Shown: one piece after another, positions 18,185 through 27,323 of the stretch
Numbering within the stretch: position 1 is the first letter of the stretch
Layout of the letters: every line of letters begins with the position of its first letter
Origin: an uncultured Erysipelotrichaceae bacterium
GTDB lineage: Bacteria; Bacillota_I; Bacilli_A; Erysipelotrichales; Erysipelotrichaceae
Assembly (NCBI GenBank): GCA_900315225.1
Contig: OMYM01000207.1
Span: forward strand, 1 to 53,810
DNA: 53,810 nucleotides
Direction of reading: 5' to 3'
The notes under the pieces: model-generated
Told to the model about the DNA's origin: nothing
Seen by the model: only the letters and a program-made list of their open reading frames with translations
The model's database searches: none
Position numbers and translations under genes: made by a program

Positions 18185-19189
18185 ATGAAAAGACTAATGT
18201 GCATAGGTTTGTTAATGATGGCGTTAGGCGGATGCGCCAGCAATACCAGCGATGAAAACAGGCAGATCCATATCGGCGTTTCCGTGTATGACGAATACGA
18301 TACGTTTATCTCGGAGCTGACACAGTATTTCTACAGCTACGCTACCCAGGATGGACGCAATATCACAGTGGAGATATACTCGGCGGAAAAGAGCCAACTG
18401 ACGCAAAACAGCCAAGTACAGGGCATGATTGCGGATGCTTGCGATGTGATTTGTGTCAATTTGGTGGACAGGACCGCCCCCAGCAAGATTATCGATATGG
18501 CGCGCAACAGCAACACCCCGGTGATATTCTTCAATCGTGAACTGGTATCGGAAGATTTATTGCGTTGGAAAAAATTATACTACGTAGGGGCAGATGCATA
18601 TCAATCCGGCCAGTTGCAAGGAGAAAGCGCCGCCGCATATCTCAGGGAACACCCTGAGGCAGATCGCAATGGCGACAATATGATTCAGTATTTTGTCCTA
18701 GAGGGCGAGGCTGGTCATCAAGATGCGATCATTCGTTCTGAATCTAGCGTGGACAAGATACTGGAAGAAGGGATCGTGCTTGAGAAAGAAGGATATGCGA
18801 TTGCGGATTGGAGCCGCACCCAGGCACAAACCCAGGTTGCCTTGTTAATCAAGGAAAACCGCAATGTTGAGTTGATTCTTGCGAACAACGATGACATGGC
18901 GCTAGGAGCCATTGATGCCTATCGCAATGCGAACATCAAAAAAGAAGACAGACCTGCCATATTCGGCATTGATGGCACCGAGGTAGGGCTAGAGGCGGTG
19001 TTATCAAGGGAACTTGATGGAACGGTGTTTAATGACATGAAAGGACAGGCAGAAGCGATGTTTGCCCTGGCAAAGGCATTATCCTTGGGGGAGCCATTGG
19101 ATGGGCTGGGATTGATCGATAACAAATACATCCGCTTGCCGTATGAAGCGATCAGCCTCGATAATATCGACAAGTATCTAGAAGAATGA
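18185..19189 (+). CDS. MglB-like sugar-binding lipoprotein (sensing operon)
   Basis: A 334-residue lipoprotein with lipobox ALGGC, then a galactose-binding-protein fold close to MglB. It keeps a GGBP-type Ca loop starting at D160 (DRNGDNMIQ) and the LANNDDMALGA and GTVFNDM motifs. The ATG at 18185 follows GGTGAG; a GTG at 18176 is in frame but overlaps that site. Because a full mglB already serves the transporter, this copy in the two-component operon is probably for signalling, or a second-affinity binding protein for the same permease. Confidence 0.82.
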   Translation: MKRLMCIGLLMMALGGCASNTSDENRQIHIGVSVYDEYDTFISELTQYFYSYATQDGRNITVEIYSAEKSQLTQNSQVQGMIADACDVICVNLVDRTAPSKIIDMARNSNTPVIFFNRELVSEDLLRWKKLYYVGADAYQSGQLQGESAAAYLREHPEADRNGDNMIQYFVLEGEAGHQDAIIRSESSVDKILEEGIVLEKEGYAIADWSRTQAQTQVALLIKENRNVELILANNDDMALGAIDAYRNANIKKEDRPAIFGIDGTEVGLEAVLSRELDGTVFNDMKGQAEAMFALAKALSLGEPLDGLGLIDNKYIRLPYEAISLDNIDKYLEE

Positions 19190-19200
19190 AGGAAGAGAAC

Positions 19201-20697
19201 ATGGAAAACATAGAACAAAAGACAGAAAAAGAAATCATAGAATGGGCTTTGGCGAATAGGAACGCAATTAGAAATCTTGTGTTTGTGTATGCTTGGAACC
19301 AAGATATGCTCGACAACGAAGGGTCGCCTTTGACAACCAAGGCAAAAGACTGGTACAAGGAGAATAAAGACAAGCCATGGTTTGATGAAAACAATGGTGT
19401 CATTCGCTTAGACTCTCATATTATGGAAGTGCTGTTTCCATACTTCAAAGCCCGATTTGAAGGGGTTATGGAAGATGTCATGGACAAAGCGATAACATAC
19501 TTTTCGCAATTCATGATTCTTGGCTTTACCGATGAGATGAGCAGGACATGCGCATATGATTGCGCAAGGTATCTTTGTCTCAAGAAAAGCAGGCTGACCA
19601 AAGTCGGACAGCTGCTAGAGATCGCAACCACCCCGTATGCGGATCTAAACGGTGATGCTGAATTTGTCTTGGATGTCATGGACATTGCGGAGCCAGGCTT
19701 TGAAAGACTCAATAACATTGCCTTAAAGGCATCGTTCTATGGCGAGATATGCGATGCCTACATGACGCTGGATATGTTTGAGGAAGCAAACAAATATTGC
19801 GATGCAGGTCGCCAATTGGTCGATTATATCCATGACGTAAATTCCGAAGTGGTTTTCTACGCCCGTAAAACAGCTATTTTGTCAAAGCTTTTAAAGTTCA
19901 AAGAAGCATATGAGCTATTGGAAGAGGAGTTGGAGAAAATTGAAAAAGATCAAGTCAACAGTCGCTTCCTATACAGGGTAGCTTGTGGCATTGCCTATGA
20001 AGACAACGATGAGACAAGGTTGACAAGGTATGCTAATAAATTGTTGGAATATGCCGGCAATAGTGACTACTATCGATTCTACGGCTTGCTGTTCTTGTTA
20101 TCGATAAAGAGAGACGAAAAGATGGAAGAGGAGATCCTGGAGATCACCGAGAGACTTGACCAATTGGAAACATACGCAGCGTGCATCGAGCTACTTAGCC
20201 AGCTATACTTGCGCCATCACGAATATGAAAAAGGGATCGCTTTGGCGGATAGATGGATGGATAAACTGAAAGAAATTGACGATGAAGACGCAAGTCTTGT
20301 GAATACCCTGTGGGGATACAAGATCCAGATTCTCGCCTTGCAAGGCAAAGACATTGACGATGAGGCGGATAAACTGCTCAGTGACATCGAAACAAAAGGA
20401 GACATTGATAAATATTTTGCTCTTAGTCGCATGTTGGATGAAAACAAAACAGATTTCGAGAATTCATATTTGTTAAAGGCATTGGAAAAGTATGAAAACA
20501 AGATCAGCGAAAATCTTGAAGACTTGGCAAGCACATATGTAGTCATCGCATCGATTTTTACCAGGAGAAACAATCCAGGCAAAGCAAAAGAGTATTGTCA
20601 GAAGGCATTGGATATCTTTGCGAGAGATCCAGAGCAATTCAGTCATGAAATCAATGTGGTCCATAACATGCTGGCTCGCTTCGAAGACGAAGCATAA
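19201..20697 (+). CDS. TPR-like helical repeat protein of sensing operon
   Basis: A 498-residue cytoplasmic protein, almost wholly helical, with TPR-like units (for example FEEANKYCDAGRQLVDY, FKEAYELLEEELEKIE and PGKAKEYCQKALDIFA). No enzyme motif or signal peptide. AGGAAG is well placed for the ATG at 19201; an ATG at 19186 overlaps the upstream stop (ATGA) and would add five residues. It is the last gene of the operon. Such proteins often act as peptide- or protein-binding scaffolds; its partner is unknown. Confidence 0.75.
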   Translation: MENIEQKTEKEIIEWALANRNAIRNLVFVYAWNQDMLDNEGSPLTTKAKDWYKENKDKPWFDENNGVIRLDSHIMEVLFPYFKARFEGVMEDVMDKAITYFSQFMILGFTDEMSRTCAYDCARYLCLKKSRLTKVGQLLEIATTPYADLNGDAEFVLDVMDIAEPGFERLNNIALKASFYGEICDAYMTLDMFEEANKYCDAGRQLVDYIHDVNSEVVFYARKTAILSKLLKFKEAYELLEEELEKIEKDQVNSRFLYRVACGIAYEDNDETRLTRYANKLLEYAGNSDYYRFYGLLFLLSIKRDEKMEEEILEITERLDQLETYAACIELLSQLYLRHHEYEKGIALADRWMDKLKEIDDEDASLVNTLWGYKIQILALQGKDIDDEADKLLSDIETKGDIDKYFALSRMLDENKTDFENSYLLKALEKYENKISENLEDLASTYVVIASIFTRRNNPGKAKEYCQKALDIFARDPEQFSHEINVVHNMLARFEDEA

Positions 20698-20721
20698 AAC
20701 ACATCCTTGAAAGGATGTGTT
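20698..20721 (-). terminator. Terminator between convergent genes
   Basis: A 10-bp stem AACACATCCT / AGGATGTGTT, followed on the minus strand by TTTT. It directly adjoins the stop codon of the minus-strand gene and may also stop the sensing operon. Confidence 0.7.
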
Positions 20722-21221
20722 CAGTCGATGAGTTCATTGTAGGCTTGCCAAAGGATTTCACGCAACCGAGAAAACTGTTCCTCCTTGCCAAACTTCCGAG
20801 GTATGCCCAAGGTGACAAGCTCGATCTCGTCTTTGATCATTTGATGGATTGAACCAGCGTCATAATGACCTAGGCCAAATACCACGGAGCTATATTCTGG
20901 GGAGAGGCATGTCTTGATCAGAGTCCTCGCAAAATGAGACCACTCTTTCTCAAGATATTCATCAGGTTGCTCAAGCAGACATAGGTCTTCCATCAGCGAC
21001 TCATAGTCGCGCAAAGCCTTTTTCTTGAAAAGAAAAAAGGAAGTTCCCTGGGACATGGCTTTCATCATCAGCCAGCTGCGCAAAAAACGGTCGGTTGTCT
21101 TGCTGGAAAAGCTATATCGCTTTTCCAGGCAAAGACGCTTTCTATTGCCATCTTCGCTATTGTCGTCGTCTAGCAGTGCCTTGCGCTTTCCAGGGTCTTC
21201 CAGTGTATAGAAATCATGCAT
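20721..21221 (-). CDS. Hypothetical cytoplasmic protein (166 aa)
   Basis: No family I can name with confidence. The protein is charged and helical, without membrane segments. AAAGGA nine bases before the ATG at 21221 sets the start. The frame stays open much further upstream, but that extension lies opposite the real lipoprotein gene at 21268 and has the composition of an antisense shadow. Divergent from the lipoprotein gene with only 46 bases between starts, so promoters must overlap. Confidence 0.65.
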   Translation of the reverse strand: MHDFYTLEDPGKRKALLDDDNSEDGNRKRLCLEKRYSFSSKTTDRFLRSWLMMKAMSQGTSFFLFKKKALRDYESLMEDLCLLEQPDEYLEKEWSHFARTLIKTCLSPEYSSVVFGLGHYDAGSIHQMIKDEIELVTLGIPRKFGKEEQFSRLREILWQAYNELID

Positions 21222-21267
21222 TTCAGGTCGTCCTTTCAAAGTCATTATATACCATAAGGAGGTTCTT

Positions 21268-23190
21268 GTGAAAAACAAGCTTTTGTCGACAATTCTATGC
21301 CTTGCCTTGGCTGGATGCACAACGCAATCTCTTGGTTCATCATTCGATGATGGAGAATTCTTTATCGAAGGTGATTTCAGCAGGCATGAGGATGTGTATC
21401 TGATCAGTGGATCGGGAGAATATACCTTGTCTGGGACTTTGGCGGGACAGGTGCAGGTGGATGCTAGAGAGGAAAGCGTAACCTTGTATCTGGATGGAGT
21501 GCAGATCACTTCCGATACAAGAGCGCCAATCCTGATCAAAAACGCCGATGATGTGACAATTGAAGTGGTTTCCGGAAGCGAAAATTCGATCATAGACTTA
21601 CGGGACGAAAGGGAAAGCGAGAACGAGGATGGGGCGATCTATGCTGTGTGCGACCTGAGGATACAAGGAAAGGGAAAGCTATCGGTGAATGCGGCTTCCT
21701 GCAATGGCATCAAGACCAAGGATGATTTGCTTGTCAGAGACCTTGCCCTAGAAGTCGAAGCAAAGGGAAATGCCCTCAAGGGAAATGACTTTGTTGGCAT
21801 ACGCAATGCCCTGGCAACCCTGACTTCGCATGGCTCCAATGGCATCCATGCGTCCAAGAGCGATGTCTCGCGTTCAGGTGAACAAATGGGCATCGTCGAG
21901 ATCACAGATTCTAGCGTTGCGATCCATGCCGCAAAAGATGGAATTGACGCTGCGTATGACGTATTGATCTCAGAAAATTCGGCAGTCGATATTACATCCG
22001 GGGAAACAAGTGAAGAAAGCTTAACAAAGGAGCTATACCTCGTTGTTCCTGGGAGTATGTACAAGGACAACGCTACCTACTATGCGTATTTCTACAATGG
22101 CGAAGAAGATGGCAAATGGGTCTTGTGTACATATGAAACCATGGTATACGACACATCCAGAAGAACGTACTATGGCTTGTCTTGTGCTGTTTCACGAGAA
22201 TACGACAATGTTGCATTCTATGAATATGCCAAGGGAGACAAACCTGGTCAAGATGCCGCAACAGCCTCGACCAATGGCATCGCAATCAATTCCGCCATGA
22301 ATGCCTATCTGATTGGCTTTGGTTTTTCGGGCGATTGGGTTCGCTTGGATAATGGCACAGGAGAGAAAAACGCATATTCCTGCATGGGAATCAAGGCTGG
22401 CAACGAAGTTGTCATATCCTCTAGCAAAATTTCAATTGTGTCAAAAGACGATGGCATTCATGCGCGCATGGACAAGTTGGAAAGTGGTGCCACAGGTCTA
22501 GGCAATGTGTTCCTGACTGGCTCGTATATCCAGATCAAGGCGATGGACGATGCAATTCACGCCGATCATATACTGGAAATACGCGATGGAACAGTGGATA
22601 TCGTGGAATCCCATGAAGGCATGGAAGCCAATATCGTCAATATTGCTGGGGGAGAATGCCATGTCCATGCGGATGACGATGGCATCAATGCCATGGCAGG
22701 GATACAATGGCCGCAAGTCAATATATCTGGCGGATACCTGGAAATCACCACGATGCAGGGAGATACCGATGGGATTGACTCCAATGGGGATGTCACAATC
22801 AGTGGTGGCACTATCATCGTTAAAGCAGGAAGCTCGCGAGGTTTGGTGGCAGGATCGATAGACGTTGAGGGAAACCTAACGGTAAGCGGGGGAACAATCA
22901 TTGCGCTTGGCGGTATTTGCGAAATGCCTTCCAACCAAGATGTTTGTACATATATCAATGATTCTTTGCGTCTTGCCAAGGGAAGCTATTCCTTCAAGGA
23001 TGCCAAGGGGAGTGAGATCCTATCTTTTGAGTTAGATGAGGAATACAAATCGATCTGGCTGTCCAGTGACCAGATCAAGAAAGGAAACAGCTATGTCATT
23101 GAAAAAGACGGGATTGCTGTGGATCAATGGAAACAAAGCGCGATAAAGGTTGGATCCGTTGATGGGCAAGCGCAAAGATCGGGAAGATAA
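21268..23190 (+). CDS. DUF4353 carbohydrate-binding lipoprotein
   Basis: A 640-residue surface lipoprotein (lipobox LALAGC). The body is made of beta-helix-like repeats with recurring short motifs such as DGIHA, DAIHADH, DGINA and DGIDSNGD, plus ISGGT turns near the end, as in the DUF4353 (Cthe_2159-like) family that binds acidic polysaccharides. Start is GTG, set by AAGGAGG (21256-21262). A segment of about 100 residues in the middle (YLVVPGSMYKDNATYY onwards) interrupts the repeats. It may bind pectin-like glycans at the cell surface; enzyme activity is not evident. Confidence 0.82.
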   Translation: MKNKLLSTILCLALAGCTTQSLGSSFDDGEFFIEGDFSRHEDVYLISGSGEYTLSGTLAGQVQVDAREESVTLYLDGVQITSDTRAPILIKNADDVTIEVVSGSENSIIDLRDERESENEDGAIYAVCDLRIQGKGKLSVNAASCNGIKTKDDLLVRDLALEVEAKGNALKGNDFVGIRNALATLTSHGSNGIHASKSDVSRSGEQMGIVEITDSSVAIHAAKDGIDAAYDVLISENSAVDITSGETSEESLTKELYLVVPGSMYKDNATYYAYFYNGEEDGKWVLCTYETMVYDTSRRTYYGLSCAVSREYDNVAFYEYAKGDKPGQDAATASTNGIAINSAMNAYLIGFGFSGDWVRLDNGTGEKNAYSCMGIKAGNEVVISSSKISIVSKDDGIHARMDKLESGATGLGNVFLTGSYIQIKAMDDAIHADHILEIRDGTVDIVESHEGMEANIVNIAGGECHVHADDDGINAMAGIQWPQVNISGGYLEITTMQGDTDGIDSNGDVTISGGTIIVKAGSSRGLVAGSIDVEGNLTVSGGTIIALGGICEMPSNQDVCTYINDSLRLAKGSYSFKDAKGSEILSFELDEEYKSIWLSSDQIKKGNSYVIEKDGIAVDQWKQSAIKVGSVDGQAQRSGR

Positions 23191-23208
23191 GAAGGCAAGG
23201 AGAGAATT

Positions 23209-24588
23209 ATGAGTGAGAAAAAGGGTGAATTGATCCGCGACTTGACAACGGGGAGCGTGCCAGGGACATTGTTGAAGTTCTCTATGCCGTTGTTTTTGAG
23301 CGGATTGTTGCAGATGGTGTACAACATGGTGGACATGATCGTTGTCGGCAAATTCGTTGGCACCGAAGGTCTATCCGCCGTATCCATCGGTGGCGAAGTG
23401 TTGCAGTTGATAACATTTGTTGCGATGGGGATTTCTAACGCGGGACAGATACTGATATCACGCTATGTCGGGGAAAATAGAAAAGACAAGGTTGGTGAAA
23501 TGGTTGGGACACTGTTCACATTGTTGATGAGCCTGGCACTTGTCATCATGGTCATATTCTTATTTTCCTACCAAGGGATCATTCGGTGGCTGAATACACC
23601 CCAGGATATCTACGAATACACAAGGCAATACAGCATTACATGCATATACGGTATCTTCTTCATCTATGGCTATAACCTTGTTTCGGCCATACTTCGTGGC
23701 ATGGGAGATTCAAAGCATCCGTTCATGTTCATTGCGATTGCCTCGGTCATTAACGCCATCCTAGACGTGGTGTTTGTTGGTCCAATGCACATGGGACCAT
23801 TGGGTGCCGCCCTTGCGACAGTGATCGGTCAGGGAGTCAGCTTCTTGTTTGCCTTGCGCCTGTTGTACCGCAACCGTGAACAGATCTATTTCGATTTCAA
23901 GCCCGGGCATTTTAGAATCTATGGTTCTGTGATCCATCCACTTTTGGCTCTAGGCATTCCCATGGTGATCCAGTCCGCTGCCATTACGTTCTCCATGTTG
24001 TTTGTCAATTCCTACATCAACACATATGGAACGACGGCTGTTGCGGTCACAGGTGTCGCAAGGAAGCTGGAGACAATGATTGGCGTGGTATCGCAAGCGA
24101 TATCATCGGCCGGTGGCGCGATGATTGCCCAAGCGCTAGGCGCAGGTAAGATTGATCGAGTGCCAAAGGTTGTCTTGCATGCCCTGTGGATTGTGGCTAT
24201 ACCTGCTTCCATCATGGCATTGATCATGTACTTTAAGCCAGAGTGGTTGTTTGGCTTGTTCTCGGATGACCCTGCGGTCTTGGCTATGGCGGTTGTGTAC
24301 ATTCCTGTTGCCTTGGTACAATTCCTTGGTGCTACATTGCGTCCAGCCAACTTCGCGTTGATCAATGGTTCGGGCAATTCAAAGCTCAATCTTGCTGTTG
24401 CTTTGCTGGATGGCATCTTGTGCCGCATTGGCCTTGCTTTGTTGCTGGGGATTGTGTTCCAATGGGGCATCACTGGCTTCTGGTATGGCAACGCTTTGAG
24501 TGGCTTGGTTCCGTTCTTTATTGGCGGGGTCTATTTGTTGTCGGGTGGTTGGAAAGACAGGGCTTCCATCTCGTCTAATGCCGCGTAG
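23209..24588 (+). CDS. MATE family efflux transporter
   Basis: A 459-residue multidrug/toxin exporter with twelve hydrophobic segments. Family marks are SMPLFLSGLLQMVYNMVDMIVVG in TM1 (here split: PLFLSGLLQMVYN, then VDMIVVG) and SAILRGMGDSKHP in the first half. It uses a Na+ or H+ gradient to export cationic compounds; the substrate cannot be read from sequence. AAGGAGAG precedes the ATG. Likely co-transcribed with the HAD gene nine bases downstream. Confidence 0.92.
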   Translation: MSEKKGELIRDLTTGSVPGTLLKFSMPLFLSGLLQMVYNMVDMIVVGKFVGTEGLSAVSIGGEVLQLITFVAMGISNAGQILISRYVGENRKDKVGEMVGTLFTLLMSLALVIMVIFLFSYQGIIRWLNTPQDIYEYTRQYSITCIYGIFFIYGYNLVSAILRGMGDSKHPFMFIAIASVINAILDVVFVGPMHMGPLGAALATVIGQGVSFLFALRLLYRNREQIYFDFKPGHFRIYGSVIHPLLALGIPMVIQSAAITFSMLFVNSYINTYGTTAVAVTGVARKLETMIGVVSQAISSAGGAMIAQALGAGKIDRVPKVVLHALWIVAIPASIMALIMYFKPEWLFGLFSDDPAVLAMAVVYIPVALVQFLGATLRPANFALINGSGNSKLNLAVALLDGILCRIGLALLLGIVFQWGITGFWYGNALSGLVPFFIGGVYLLSGGWKDRASISSNAA

Positions 24589-24597
24589 GAGAATGTT

Positions 24598-25416
24598 ATG
24601 GAAGACATCAAGCTTGTATTGGCTGACATCGATGGCACTCTGTTAAACGATGCCCTGCAAGTGACAGAAAGAACCCGCAAGGCAATCAATTCCTTGGCTA
24701 CGCAGGGGATCATGTTTGGCATTGCGACAGGCAGATCCCCCTATGCCGTGATTCGCTTGGTAAAAGAGTGGGGCATAGCGGAAGCGACACGTTATATCGT
24801 AGGTTTCAATGGGTGTGGCACCATGGACACAAAGACGCAGGAAATGTATTTCTTCCACATGTTGTCGGGAGAGGGGATTGCCCGTCTGCTGGATGATTTC
24901 CAAGGTTTCCATTTCAATGCGGGAATCTACGACAAAGAAGAATACCATGCGATCATGGCGGATGAGATAGCGGAAAAGACCGCCCGTGCCAACCATTTCA
25001 AGCTTGTGGTGGATGATTTGTCACATTACATAAAGACGGGTGCCGCCAAAGTCCTTGTGACAGCGCCAAAGGCAGAAATGGACCATATCGTAGCATACTA
25101 TGAAACACTTCTCCCAAGGGAATACCATGCCTTCCGCTCGGGTGATGTCCGCCTGGAATGCGTGAATCCAAACCTGACAAAATCCAAGGGAATCGCCGCA
25201 TTGTGCGAAAGACTTGGCATTACACTTGGACAAGTCCTAACATTTGGCGACATGATGAACGATTACGAGATGATCAGGGATTGTACAGGCGTTGCCATGG
25301 GCAACGCCGATACAAGGATCAAGGAAGTCGCAAAATACATCACCACCGATAACAACAATGATGGCATTGGTGTATTCCTAGAAGACCATATACTGGGACA
25401 AAACATGCGCATATAG
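24598..25416 (+). CDS. Cof-type HAD-IIB phosphatase
   Basis: A 272-residue hydrolase. Motif I is DIDGT with nucleophile D10 and acid D12, motif II lies in ATGRS, motif III is Lys in TKSKG, and motif IV is FGDMMNDYEM. The type IIB cap lies between. These enzymes dephosphorylate sugar phosphates or flavin and pyridoxal phosphates in the cytoplasm; the exact substrate is unknown. Probably in an operon with the MATE gene. Confidence 0.92.
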   Translation: MEDIKLVLADIDGTLLNDALQVTERTRKAINSLATQGIMFGIATGRSPYAVIRLVKEWGIAEATRYIVGFNGCGTMDTKTQEMYFFHMLSGEGIARLLDDFQGFHFNAGIYDKEEYHAIMADEIAEKTARANHFKLVVDDLSHYIKTGAAKVLVTAPKAEMDHIVAYYETLLPREYHAFRSGDVRLECVNPNLTKSKGIAALCERLGITLGQVLTFGDMMNDYEMIRDCTGVAMGNADTRIKEVAKYITTDNNNDGIGVFLEDHILGQNMRI

Positions 25417-25424
25417 ACAAGAAA

Positions 25425-25450
25425 AAGGCTTGGTGTTGACACCAAGCCTT
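25425..25450. terminator. Bidirectional terminator
   Basis: A 12-bp perfect dyad AAGGCTTGGTGT / ACACCAAGCCTT between convergent genes. The minus strand has the better T tract (CCTTTTTC), the plus strand only TTGTGTT. Confidence 0.75.
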
Positions 25451-25453
25451 GTG

Positions 25454-26359
25454 TTATTCGTTGGGAGGGGCTTCCTCCTCAACTCTTTTGTATTGGATGA
25501 ACTGGACGGGGAAATTCCCAGGAGATTCACCATCGGCGGATTTCGCAATGATATAGAAGCGTTTATCCTGGACGCCATCAAGGACATAATATCCCGAAAC
25601 AATGCTTGCTCCCTCTGCCTCACGGCTATAGATTTTCATCGTGTTATTTAGGTCGAAAAGGATCATTGAGGAGCTTTGCGAGAAATAGCCGTACTCTTCC
25701 GGGGAAACCTCGATGACATTCGTAGCCTTGGAGAAATAGCGGGTGTAGCCCATCTTTTCGGTAAACGTGTCGTGCTGGTCGCGGCGGATGGATTCCGTGA
25801 CGACATGCATGTCGCCACCCATGGGAACCAAGATCGCTGCTTCGTATTCAACGAAATCCGTGTCATAGAAAGAATCCAATTCTCCGGTCGCATCGTTGAA
25901 ATGATAGCTTGTCCCTTCGATTTCCTTGGTTCCAAAATACTTTTCTCCCGTTACGGGATAAAAGTAATAGTATTTGCCATCGAGCATCTGCCAACCTTTC
26001 AACATCTTTCCATCGCTTCCATAGTAGACATATTTATACTCCCCAGTGTCCCTTTGGTCTTGGTAGATGTAGGGTATCCTGACTTCCCTGTCTTCCGCCC
26101 TGGCACCATCGTTGCTGGCATCAAGCCAATACCACGCGTCATCACTGCGCAGGTAGAGCTCACGCCCTAGGGGCATATGCGAGTTTTCATCGATCAGATT
26201 TTCAGGGTCGTCCTTTCGACCAAGTATCTTGTTGTTGTCATACCAATATGATTTTCCGTTGCGCGTGACCCATTGTTTGTCATGTTCCTTGAACAAGAAC
26301 AACGGCAAGATGAAGCCGAGAGCAACGACAATCACAAATATGAGGGTTGATAGTTTCAT
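25454..26359 (-). CDS. Membrane-anchored protein with choline-binding-like repeats
   Basis: A 301-residue protein. One N-terminal membrane segment (TLIFVIVVALGFILPLFLF) anchors an exterior part rich in aromatic residues. Residues about 110-160 contain GWQMLDGKYYYFYPVTGEK and a following unit, which resemble choline/glucan-binding repeats of cell-wall proteins. The C-terminal half is unfamiliar. AAGGAG precedes the ATG. Probably surface-exposed; the ligand is unproven. Confidence 0.7.
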   Translation of the reverse strand: MKLSTLIFVIVVALGFILPLFLFKEHDKQWVTRNGKSYWYDNNKILGRKDDPENLIDENSHMPLGRELYLRSDDAWYWLDASNDGARAEDREVRIPYIYQDQRDTGEYKYVYYGSDGKMLKGWQMLDGKYYYFYPVTGEKYFGTKEIEGTSYHFNDATGELDSFYDTDFVEYEAAILVPMGGDMHVVTESIRRDQHDTFTEKMGYTRYFSKATNVIEVSPEEYGYFSQSSSMILFDLNNTMKIYSREAEGASIVSGYYVLDGVQDKRFYIIAKSADGESPGNFPVQFIQYKRVEEEAPPNE

Positions 26360-26393
26360 TCATGACTCCTTTGGAAATGATTATATCCCAGAA

Positions 26394-26422
26394 TCAAAAA
26401 AAGGCAAAGGATCCTTTGCCTA
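26394..26422 (-). terminator. Terminator of MarR gene
   Basis: Palindromic stem AGGCAAAGGATCCTTTGCCT followed on the minus strand by a run of seven T. Located just past the MarR stop. Confidence 0.85.
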
Positions 26423-26426
26423 TTGC

Positions 26427-27035
26427 CTAGTCTTCGGGGGTTTCTTCCATGTGGCGATGATGCCCATGGTGCCTATGGCGGAAGGGATGTTCCTCTACGC
26501 CAATGAGTTTTGTAAGAAGCCCAACAAGCTGGGTCTTTTCTTCTTCCGAGAGATTTGTGAAGAGAGACGCAAAGCGTTCATCACGTTCGTCTTGGAGTTC
26601 GGCGGCACGCGCGCTTCCCATTTCCGTCAGTTTAATGAGCGTTGCGCGCTTGTCGGTTGGGTCGATAGTTCTTGTGACATAGCCATCTCTTTCGAGCTGT
26701 CCGATAAATTCGGATACAGTGGAAGGCTGCAGGTTGAGTTCATCGCGGATATCCTTTTGGCGCATGCCTTCTTCATTGTTAGCGAGGGTCTCCAGGATAT
26801 GTTCACGGGAGAGAGGCGGGCGATGAGGACCTTTCATGTGTCCGTCAGGGTTGTCGAATGTCATGCAGTGCATCGGGAAATGACCAAATGGTGGACCACC
26901 GCATTCTTCAGGCGAATCATGCCTTGGCATGAAGTGGGGACGGTGGCCATGCTCGCCACCCATGCTTCTGCGAAGCTTTCTATGCGTGTGCATCAGCTTC
27001 TTGAAAAGTGTTTCGTTCAATGTAAGTTCTTTCAT
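26427..27035 (-). CDS. MarR-family regulator with His-rich N- and C-termini
   Basis: A 202-residue regulator. The central winged helix (about 85-155) reads EEGMRQKDIRDELNLQPSTV and the wing DPTDKRATLIKLT is typical of MarR. Unusually, the first 75 residues contain about ten His, with Met, Cys and Pro (HGHRPHFMPRH, FGHFPMHCM), and the C-terminus ends in a second cluster (HPFRHRHHGHHRH). These look like metal-binding tracts. AAGGAGG sets the ATG at 27035. Divergent from the winged-helix gene at 27324, across two candidate operators. Confidence 0.88.
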   Translation of the reverse strand: MKELTLNETLFKKLMHTHRKLRRSMGGEHGHRPHFMPRHDSPEECGGPPFGHFPMHCMTFDNPDGHMKGPHRPPLSREHILETLANNEEGMRQKDIRDELNLQPSTVSEFIGQLERDGYVTRTIDPTDKRATLIKLTEMGSARAAELQDERDERFASLFTNLSEEEKTQLVGLLTKLIGVEEHPFRHRHHGHHRHMEETPED

Positions 27036-27066
27036 ACTATCCTCCTTTTTCTTTATGGGCAGTCGA

Positions 27067-27133
27067 TTATTTCGGTGCCGTAATAAATATACCCCTGGCA
27101 AGGCGGTCTGTCAAATAAATTTCGGTACCTAAA
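27067..27133. promoter_or_regulatory. Candidate MarR operators
   Basis: TTATTTCGGTGCCGTAATAA (27067-27086) is a near-perfect dyad around CGG-TG-CCG. TTTCGGTACCTAAA (27120-27133) repeats its core. Both lie in the divergent region, so the MarR protein probably represses itself and perhaps its neighbour. Confidence 0.5.
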
Positions 27134-27210
27134 TATTAAGATTTTCTTAACGTGCGAATTATCAAAATTATTCATCTGTAACAAAAAAGGGACAGCTCAG
27201 AAATTCGGGG

Positions 27211-27238
27211 ATGACCTTGTTTGGAAAACTGGTATAAT
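27211..27238 (+). promoter_or_regulatory. Promoter of winged-helix gene
   Basis: Extended -10 TGGTATAAT (27230-27238) with a weak -35 ATGACC 16 bases upstream. Confidence 0.5.
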
Positions 27239-27323
27239 CATGTGTGTCGCAAGGAAATAAGCGATGGTTTTTCTGAACGCCGGCTGTTTTTTTGAAGTAT
27301 TAGAAGAAACGGAGGAATTTAGA

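Noticed and set aside
21222..21593. N-terminal extension of the 166-residue minus gene
   Set aside because: It overlaps the DUF4353 gene, which has a signal peptide and ribosome site; the extension is Ser/Thr/Pro-rich and the internal ATG at 21221 has AAAGGA.
26229..27083. A 284-codon plus-strand frame
   Set aside because: Antisense to the MarR gene and the repeat-protein gene; no recognisable domain.
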